Shown: positions 57,660 through 64,000 of the stretch, piece after piece
How the letters are laid out: each line of letters starts with the position of its first letter
Numbering within the stretch: the stretch's first letter is position 1
Assembly (NCBI GenBank): GCA_037043015.1
Contig: CM073322.1
Coordinates: 1,809,601-1,873,600 of the forward strand
Direction of reading: 5' to 3'
Source of the DNA: Bryum argenteum
Taxonomy: Eukaryota; Streptophyta; Bryopsida; Bryales; Bryaceae
DNA: 64,000 bases
Notes under the pieces: model-generated
The model's input: the letters and a program-made list of their open reading frames with translations, nothing else
Told to the model about the DNA's origin: nothing
The model's database searches: none
Translations under genes and position numbers: made by a program

Positions 57660-58390
57660 TCGGTGAATCGAGAACGAGGAGTTCGTGGGCTCCGCTTCTC
57701 ATGGATCGCGGCCGGGCACCTCCATATCGACTCCTCTCGTATCCGGAGGCGGGTAGCCAAATAAAATATTTTATTCTTTTCGACGTGAATGGCACTCTCA
57801 TTCACTACGTTCGTCGTAGGATCATTAAAGGTGGTGAACGTCCCGGTGGCGGAAGGAGGAGGCAAGGGCAAGACCTGCCCTTCACTCGGTGCTACGATTT
57901 TGCGTCGATCAGATCGGCAAATTTGTTTCTCGGTCTTGGTCACTCAAGAACCTTACTCCGAGGATCGAATTTATTCGCTCTGTTTTCCAAGGCTCCCTAG
58001 GAACATCTTGGAGTTTGATCGAGATATTGCTTCCGGAGTTGCTACCGGGAGCCTCATAATCCTGACCGCCCTTCTTTATTAAGTCGATTGATCATCTTCT
58101 TGATATGAGTCCTGAACTCAAGGCTCGTGGTGCTAATCCCGAGAACATGCTTCTCATCGACGACTCCCCCTACAAGAACGTTTTGAACAATCCTTACAAT
58201 GCGTTCCACCCTCACACCGTATCTTTGACCTCGGAATGAATGTGAGTGGCGGCCTTACTTTCAGAGGGTTCTGCAGCCTCTGTTATACGCCCTCTATAAT
58301 TCTCAGAAAAATGTTCCTGAGTTTATGCTTCAGCACGCAAGGTTAGGGAAGCGCCGTATGCTCCCGGAAATCCATTGTCTGAGCAATGAC
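57660..58390 (+). pseudogene. FCP1/NIF-type HAD phosphatase region, copy 1 (frameshifted), possibly C-terminal domain of the ParB-like gene
   Basis: A CTCTTGCAG acceptor at about 57659 continues in phase with a donor after 57247 (GAAG|GTTTGT), so this may be the C-terminal part of the ParB-like protein. The first block carries KYFILFDVNGTLIHYV, the HAD motif I D-x-N-G-T. After frame changes, 58084-58240 gives IDHLLDMSPELKARG then NMLLIDDSPYKNVLNNPYNA, the late HAD motif with paired Asp. 58260-58390 gives LQPLLYALYNSQKNVPEFML, the typical C-terminal helix. The middle (RPGV and VxLW blocks) is unreadable. FCP1/NIF HADs dephosphorylate proteins such as the Pol II CTD; activity here is unlikely. 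Confidence 0.65.
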
Positions 58391-58995
58391 AGACGCTTGA
58401 TTTTGGTCAAGTGAGGGAGTGATCATGGATTGATTACTTCTCGACCTTGGCGTTTGAGTTGTTCAAGATGGTGGAGCAAGTTCAAGATGCTCCAGTTGTC
58501 GGCTGCCGGCCGATATACCTCTTGTTACCCTACATAGATTACCATATGAATACATGTCCTTAGCATGGGTGTATAGATTTTTCAGTCATCCAATTCGATG
58601 ATCTAGCGAGCTAGAATTTGTAGATCACTTAGATTTTCTTCTAGTTCTGTAAATTTTCCAGGGTTCCACTCGAGACTTTTTCTTAACTGTATATTTCGAG
58701 GATGTTTAATTTGTGAAGACTCTCTTAATCTTAACGTGGAGAGTTTTCTATCATATTCCCTTTCTTGGTATCGGTTCTTATGTTTGGTATTTTCTTTTGT
58801 TTTCCTTTTTGCTTTAGGATCCATGGCTTCTTCTTGTCATTGTCTCCTTGTCGTCTTTACTCATTGACTCTCTTGTTTGTTTTCTTCTATGTTAATTTTG
58901 GTTTTGTCTCCTTGTCGGCTGCCGGCCGATATGCCTGCCCTTATCAATCTATTGCTGTCTATTGCGTTTCTATTCATCATTCTGACTTATTACAG
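58391..58995. other. Intergenic/intron DNA with two palindromes
   Basis: Palindrome copies at 58497-58515 and 58913-58931 flank a T-rich stretch without a supported gene. The open frames at 58765 and 58877 are hydrophobic compositional frames. Confidence 0.5.
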
Positions 58996-59167
58996 GCTTG
59001 TATTGTTCAGGGTGACTGCCGTTTGGATTATGACATTGCTGGTACTTCTACCTCCAAGAAATGTATCATTCTATCCGTATCTGGATTGCTATGCTACATC
59101 AGCCCTAATATTCCGACGGATCGTTGGAATGCTCACCGTAATGTAATCAAGCGACCAGGTGTAACGA

Positions 59168-59172
59168 AGTTG
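59168..59172. repeat. Left 5-bp target site duplication (GAAGT)
   Basis: GAAGT ends the left HAD part. The identical GAAGT at 62604-62608 begins the right part. Removing the insertion and one copy restores the HAD reading order. Confidence 0.85.
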
Positions 59173-62100
59173 TCGGATGCCATGTATTCACTTTATCTTC
59201 CCTTACACGTTTATTGGTGTAAAACCCGTGTTCAGGTGACTCGTGTATCGTTCCAGGGATTCTGTGAAGTGACCAAGACAAGTAGTGCTAGAACACCCAA
59301 ACCCACAAACGTTTCCTAGTCCCAACTTATGTTTTAGCCTTGCAGGGCAAGGGTATCCCTTTGCAAGAGGGGATGCACAAAGACTCTTTCCCTTATGTTT
59401 ATCGTGGCGGAAACTTCCACACTTAAACTCTACACACACACACACATACTAAGGCACACATTACGTCCTCACAACTAATCCGTCCTATCCGTCCGAACTA
59501 GCGGTCGCGCAGCCGTCCCCCTGGTTACCCTATCACCCTTACTACAATGACAGACTCCAAGAGCTCCGAATCCGGCTAGAAGACGCCTACACGTATTCTG
59601 GTCACGTCATCGCGCTTAATCCGTCCTCTTCCGAGACTACAGAGGAACCCAAGTCTCAGTGGGTACTGGAGGCCGGATTGGAATCCGTCCTCACACACTG
59701 TACTCCCGTAACCTTCCAGGACCGTAAGTCTTTACCACGTAGTTTTCCTCTCTCGACGCCTGCACCAGTTCAAGACACAAGGCACTCGGAATACGCCCAA
59801 CCCGACTTCAACTCCACGAAACGATCTAACAAGGAATCCGGATTCCTAACTCCCAACTTATAACACACATAGTAGATCCGGCTTTCCAAGCACTCAACCG
59901 AAAAGGAGACAGGAAATGATCACACCAAATATGCGCATAAGAAGGTTTGATTAACACTCAAGCAAGGAATGTTTTAGGTGGCCAAACTTCCACCTATAAG
60001 TACTTCTAAGTCAACGACTTAGATCCCTAATCTGGATTGCGGCGCCGCCCTACTGCAGCCTACTCCTCAAAAAAGCGGCACGCATTCCCAAAAAGAAAAC
60101 ACTATATCGCCTAGGTCGGATACCAATCCGGCCTCCTAACCCCTGGCCGTCCCGCGACCGTCCTCTAAGACGTCCTACCTCTTCCTTCGCGAACTAACTC
60201 CGTGCTTGGCCGCTTGATGGCGTCGCCGCGATACGTCCCGCTTCACTCTCTTGCCCGTATCGGTTATCACGTACTCGTCCTCGCTGAGTTAGTCTCGTCC
60301 CCGCGCTCTTCAACTCTTCCTCTTCGGAATGCTCGAGGCCGAGGTCGTGTAGCTTCGCGCTCCGGGACTTCTCGTACTCCTCGGCCGTGAGCTTCTTCTT
60401 TGTCTTTGCGCGTATTCTTGGCCGGGCGAGTCTGCGGCGGGCGGGTGCATCCGACTCGTCTTCACCTTCGCCTTGCCCTTCGGGTCGGTCGGTCGGACCG
60501 ACGCCCCCAAGATCCGTCCTTCTTTGTATCCGCCGCGAGTCTTGGCCGAGTAGAAGTGAAGGCCGGCATCACTACCTCCTTCATCTCGCTCTCGGACGGC
60601 GTCGAGCAAGACCTTGACCTCGGCGTTGCTCTTCTCTACTTTCGTAGCGTACGTCTTCGCCGCCAAGAGGAACTTCTTGAATGTCTCCGCCTTGAAAACC
60701 TCCGACTCCAAAATTCGGCCTCGAACAAGTTCGCCCTCTGCAAAGACCTCGGCCGGAACCTCGCAGATTTCTACGAGCTTCACGACCTGCTCGTTTGCCG
60801 TGATTACGGCCTGCCTTCCGACCAGGAGTTCCTCCTCCCTTCTCCTGACCGTCTCGCGAAGCCGTCTATTCTCCAGGACCAGCTTGGTCACTTGCTTCTC
60901 CATTTGTCGAAATTGCTCCGCGTCCGGCTTGAATCCCACTTCGCCTTGACCTCCAGCAACGTCTTCACTCCAAATTCTTGGCATAGCTTCGCCAGCATTT
61001 CTTCGTAGAGGAAGTACTGGCACCTGGCTTCCGTGAAGTGGTGCCATGCTCGCCTCATGGGATCCGGGTGATTGGCGGACGGACTGAGAAGTGGGGGAAG
61101 TCGGGGGTCGTTCGGATTCATGGGGTTCTCCCAATCGGCCGTAACTTCCCCTTCATCTACCGGCCTCGGTGGCCTCCTCTCGATCGAGTTCGGCCTCGGT
61201 CGGATTCGTGGGAGGGGACGGGGACGGAAGGATGATTACCTCTGGACGCGCTCGTGGTGGGGTTGCCTCCGGAGCCGGCTCTTCTGGTGCGTCGGGTGGA
61301 ACGTCCCCTTCATCTGATCCGACCTCGTCCTCCTCCTCATCCGAGTACACGGCCTTGCTATCCGTACTCTCCTCCGATTCGAATACGCCGTTGTTTTGCG
61401 ACGACAGCGCGATCTCATAGTTCGACTCCTCCTCATCCGTCAGCACCTCCTCCTTCTTGTACAGGTGGTAAAGAAAAGGAGTAATAGGGCTAGGACGGGT
61501 TTTACCTCGTTCTCCATGGCCGGGCGACCAAGTCGCGGATGATCATCCCCAAACCCGTCTCTCGTTCGCCACGCAAGGAACCCGGGACGGTGTTGGCGGC
61601 CGTCACGGTGATGCGGTGCGGCTTCTCCCGTGAATAATCGGCGCCAAGAACTTGATGACGGCGCGCTCCCTCGGTTCTTACAATCTTCTATTGAGTAGCC
61701 GTTGTGCTTGTGCGGATCTCCGTGGAACGCCTTCTTCGCCCACTTGTGTTTCCGGCCGCACAACCCTACTCCGTTGTTTACGGTCGGGCCGTAAACAGCT
61801 CTCCGTTTCGGCCGTCCGGGAAGCCGGCTTTCCTCTAACCGTCCCCTCGAATCGGTTTGGCGCGCCGACCTTGATCTCGCGCACCATCTCCGCGTCGCGC
61901 AAACCCCTGTGGGCGTATCCAAGCAGCCGGCTAATCCCATCCTCTCGAGATCTTCCGTCAAGACTTCTTCTCGTCCTCCTCGATCGGAATGCATGGTGAC
62001 ACGAGCTTGATGGAGATCTTCAGCTCCTCCTGCTCCTGAGCGGAAGTGGAAGCCGTCCCGGCCATCGGAAAGAAGTGCGCAAGGAAATAGAGTGTCGCCG

Positions 62101-62603
62101 GGCTAAGGTCGGCCAATGGGGGCGGATCGCGGCTAAGGACGGAAAATGAAAGACGGAGGGGGGCGCAAGACGACAAGGGGCGCAGAAAACGAGGAGGCAG
62201 GTGACGACAAGGGCGGACGGGTTGCCTTATATCGAGGGGGCCGGAGTTAAGTCCGACCATCATGACATGGTCCGCCGCCATCATTGTACTTCCCCGTACG
62301 GGGCCGCCTTCTAGATTTCTCGCCATTTATTTTATTCTTCGCCACTCCGTCCTTTACCTACCATCATAACTCCTAATCCGTCCTCTGACAGCACGTCCTA
62401 GCCGTACGGGGACAGAGTACGGATTGGTTAATCCGTCCTACTTAACAGAAACTAGATTTTAGCTAAGTCCTTTATTTGTAAAAACGTAATTGCCTTATAG
62501 TATACGGCTTAACAAATACATAGGTCGGATTCTAAACACTATACTTATTCTTAATGCGCATTAGAACATAATGGCCAAAAATCGAAAAAAACGGGGTCCG
62601 ACA
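59173..62603 (-). mobile_element. Nested 3.43-kb TG...CA insertion (LTR-type signature, no LTRs found)
   Basis: It begins TGTCGGATGCC and ends GGGGTCCGACA, so the ends are TG...CA and also form an 8-base imperfect inverted repeat, flanked by GAAGT on both sides. A 5-bp duplication with TG...CA ends is the mark of LTR retroelements, but I see no long direct repeat between the two termini. Coding text is on the minus strand (about 62065-60310), and the segment is rich in 'CCGTCC' words near both ends. Alternatives are a non-autonomous LARD/TRIM-like element with diverged LTRs, or a TIR element with 5-bp duplication. Confidence 0.65.
60310..62065 (-). pseudogene. Gag-like coiled-coil protein of the nested element, frameshifted
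   Basis: On the minus strand it starts with an acid-rich leader (MAGTASTSAQEQEELKISIK, ATG at 62065). After frame breaks come an acidic spacer at 61446-61153 (SDEEEDEVGSDEGDVPP), RRAWHHFTEARCQYFLYEEM at about 61050, and a clean coiled coil (FRQMEKQVTKLVLENRRLRE, TVRRREEELLVGRQ, AETFKKFLLAAKTYATKVEK). It ends in a basic Ser/Arg tail at 60310. The layout resembles Gag-like or 'plant mobile' structural proteins, but I see no zinc knuckle, protease, polymerase or integrase. Shifts between frames near 60950, 61150, 61440 and 61960 suggest it is not intact. The plus-strand frames over the same bases are antisense shadows. Confidence 0.5.
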
Positions 62604-62608
62604 GAAGT
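62604..62608. repeat. Right 5-bp target site duplication (GAAGT)
   Basis: Partner of 59168-59172. Confidence 0.85.
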
Positions 62609-63018
62609 TGTTTGCCATGTTGTTGGAGCGCTTCCATGTTGGTCTTTGGTGTACGATGCCGATGCGTGACTTGAAGCCTCTTCTATCTTACATTCTACCT
62701 TCTGGCGTCATCGACAGGCTATCCTTTGTTTATGGTAGAGAATTTTGTGATCGTCCTATGAATTTTCCGTGGTGTTACAAGCTCTTGAAGACTCTCTATT
62801 GCAAGCGTCGTTCCCGTGAGGTGTGCAGTTCCCGACCAGCCTTCTCTCGTTGATGTTTCTCCCTGGCATTAAGGTTGGCGCCGGATTCTGCCTGCTACAT
62901 GCCTTATCCTTTTCGAGGTGATTTGTCGTCTTCAAGTACTACTATTCCCAATGTAGCTACAGATATTCTTCCGTTCATCTACCCCTTATACCGATTCGAA
63001 TCATTAGTCAATATATGA

Positions 63019-64000
63019 GTCTTTCTAATAGACCCGGTCAACTTCATTATGAAGTTGCTCATTCCCTCAAGTACGGTGTTCCTCTCAGATCGCACTGTTC
63101 CTAGGTTTTACTTAGTCTGCATGCCTGTCGGCTGCGAGCCGACACTTCACGCGATCAGCCGGTGGAGCACAACCTGCGATGAGTCGGTCAGCACTCGCAC
63201 TCGTCGACTTATCGCTGTTGGTCTTCAAATCGAGATTTTCCCGGGATTAATATCCTGGATTGTTGAAGATGGAGCGCCAGAAAGGAGGAAGTTGATGATG
63301 GAGTCGCGTTGCTACTTATCGGCTGCGAGCCGACACCGCTGCAGTTCACCTATGTTAAACTTCTGTCTGCTTCGATACCTAGTGTTGTTGTATATTATAT
63401 AGGGTGTTGTAATATTTATTGATACGAAGTTAGTGCTGTCGGCTGCGCGCCGATACCACATGCTAGTGGGACGAGCTTCGTTTGGAATATTCGCTTATTC
63501 TTTTAATGAAACGGATTTGTTTCCTAACTCCAAGAGTGTTATCATCTATATTTTCTCCGACTTGCTAATAATGTCAATCATTCTCATTCTCTACCTTGCC
63601 TTGTTTTGCTCCTTCGAGGTGTGTCGGATGGGAGCCGATTGATTTCTGGACTGTCAAATTGTCCAGAATTAGTTAAATACCCGTTAAATAGAGTATGTAG
63701 GAGGATGGTAGCCGCTTACAAACCCTCAATTGGGTCAAGGATTTGTGAGTTACACCCATTTGAAGGTAGTCTATCTTTGCCTTGAAGTGACTCAAAATAC
63801 AACATGGTCATGCATTTTTGCCTTGTTTTCAAGTTGAATACAATTTGCAAAAGTCGGATACACTTATATGTAGAATTTTTGTCAAAATAGGGGTAACTCC
63901 AACTCCTTGACTCAAATACTCGTCGTTAACATGAAAGGCACACAAGAAGGAATTCCCTCTAGTGCCTCTACTTTTAAGAATACACTTTCACTTATTAAAT
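63019..64000. other. Right end of the accessory element and flanking AT-rich DNA
   Basis: Open frames at 63049 and 63433 run through palindromes and show no family signal. Palindromes stop at about 63640, after which the DNA returns to AT-rich intergenic sequence with no supported gene. Confidence 0.4.
63126..63455. repeat. Three palindrome copies with a GCGAGC or GCGCGC centre
   Basis: Copies at 63126-63144, 63317-63335 and 63437-63455, plus a degenerate one at about 63621-63639 (TGTCGGATGGGAGCCGATT). Two of the three share a CTGCGAG centre unlike those further left, so local copies are related. Confidence 0.9.

Larger units (their letters stand above)
58996..63018 (+). pseudogene. FCP1/NIF-type HAD phosphatase, copy 2, split by a 3.43-kb insertion
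   Basis: The left part (about 58996-59172, after a TATTACAG acceptor) encodes KKCIILSVSGLLCYISPN and NVIKRPGVTK. In the motif I position the catalytic Asp is Ser (SVSGLL). The frame resumes exactly after the inserted element at 62608 with LFAMLLERFHVGLWCTMP, then LSFVYGREFCD and CYKLLKTLYCKRRSREVCS. Across the gap it reads RPGVTKLFAMLLERFHVGLW, the unmistakable HAD order. A stop at 62851-62853 is followed in the same frame by YPFRGDLSSSS and DILPFIYPLYRFESLVN, the family's C-terminal end at about 63018. Together with the insertion and the lost Asp this copy is dead. Confidence 0.75.
46241..63655. mobile_element. Composite palindrome-studded accessory element
   Basis: A 17.4-kb block is defined by dispersed copies of the 19-bp palindrome TATCGGCTGGCAGCCGATA and its variants, seen from about 46241 to 63640 and nowhere else in the window. 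It is GC-richer than its flanks. On the left arm (minus strand) are a DUF7869-type transposase-like pseudogene and a second unknown gene. On the right arm (plus strand) are a ParB-like/methyltransferase-like gene, an HAD phosphatase region, and a second HAD copy split by a nested insertion. A telomere-repeat tract is at the left edge. I could not find terminal inverted repeats or a target duplication, so the borders are those of palindrome distribution. It may be one large DNA transposon or several related elements side by side. Confidence 0.6.

Noticed and set aside
60387-61235. Long plus-strand frames in the nested element
   Set aside because: They overlap the minus-strand coiled-coil reading, and the minus strand has a clear heptad pattern while the plus strand is Ser/Arg/Pro compositional text.
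46241-63655. CRISPR array made of the 19-bp palindromes
   Set aside because: Spacing is mostly irregular, copies lie within introns and exons, the arms vary and the genome is eukaryotic.
1-64000. tRNA, rRNA or snRNA genes
   Set aside because: I looked for T-loop (GGTTCGAATCC-like) and Sm-site patterns and found none convincing; this was by eye and not exhaustive.

Overview
This is nuclear DNA of a land plant. Genes have short GT-AG introns and land-plant families are present: a class II-like small heat shock protein, an ABC1K kinase, TFIIF-alpha and an R3H-associated protein. A TTTAGGG-type telomere tract occurs in the interior. Moderately GC genes sit in very AT-rich intergenic DNA, and the large mobile element resembles families I know from mosses and lycophytes. 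I infer a non-flowering plant, most likely a moss, but the sequence alone does not prove it.

Layout. At 1-10 kb lie a partial gene at the left edge, an HSP20 gene (+), a ten-exon aspartic-protease-like gene with an altered active site (-), a small unknown gene (-) and a divergently placed gene for a probable plastid membrane protein (+). At 10-20 kb the DNA is AT-rich and gene-poor, with an internally deleted Ty3/gypsy LTR element (12.16-14.6 kb) and a decayed piggyBac transposase (17.9-19.4 kb). At 20-26.5 kb lie an unrecognised gene and a fifteen-exon ABC1K/ADCK1-like gene, both on the minus strand. At 27-36.5 kb lie a structured GC-richer island, a large orphan gene encoding an Asn/Lys/Ser-rich protein with degenerate repeats, and TTAA-flanked MITEs whose ends are piggyBac-like. 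At 36.5-45 kb lie TFIIF-alpha (-) with a tandem-repeat tract upstream, and the R3H-associated gene (+).

The striking part is 46.2-63.65 kb, a composite accessory element. It is dotted with at least 20 copies of a 19-bp palindrome (consensus TATCGGCTGGCAGCCGATA) that I do not see elsewhere in the window. It holds a decayed DUF7869-type (putative DDE transposase) gene and a second unknown gene on the minus strand. Divergently, on the plus strand, is a gene whose product joins a ParB/sulfiredoxin-like domain to a region resembling a beta-class DNA methyltransferase, followed by an FCP1/NIF-type HAD phosphatase domain. A second HAD copy is split by a 3.43-kb TG...CA insertion with an exact 5-bp target duplication. 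A telomere-repeat tract lies at the left edge of the element. A ParB-like protein together with clustered parS-like palindromes suggests a self-addressed DNA-binding or modification system carried by a transposon. The gene content is read from sequence; the system is a hypothesis. Most of its genes show frameshifts or a damaged splice site, so this copy is probably inactive.
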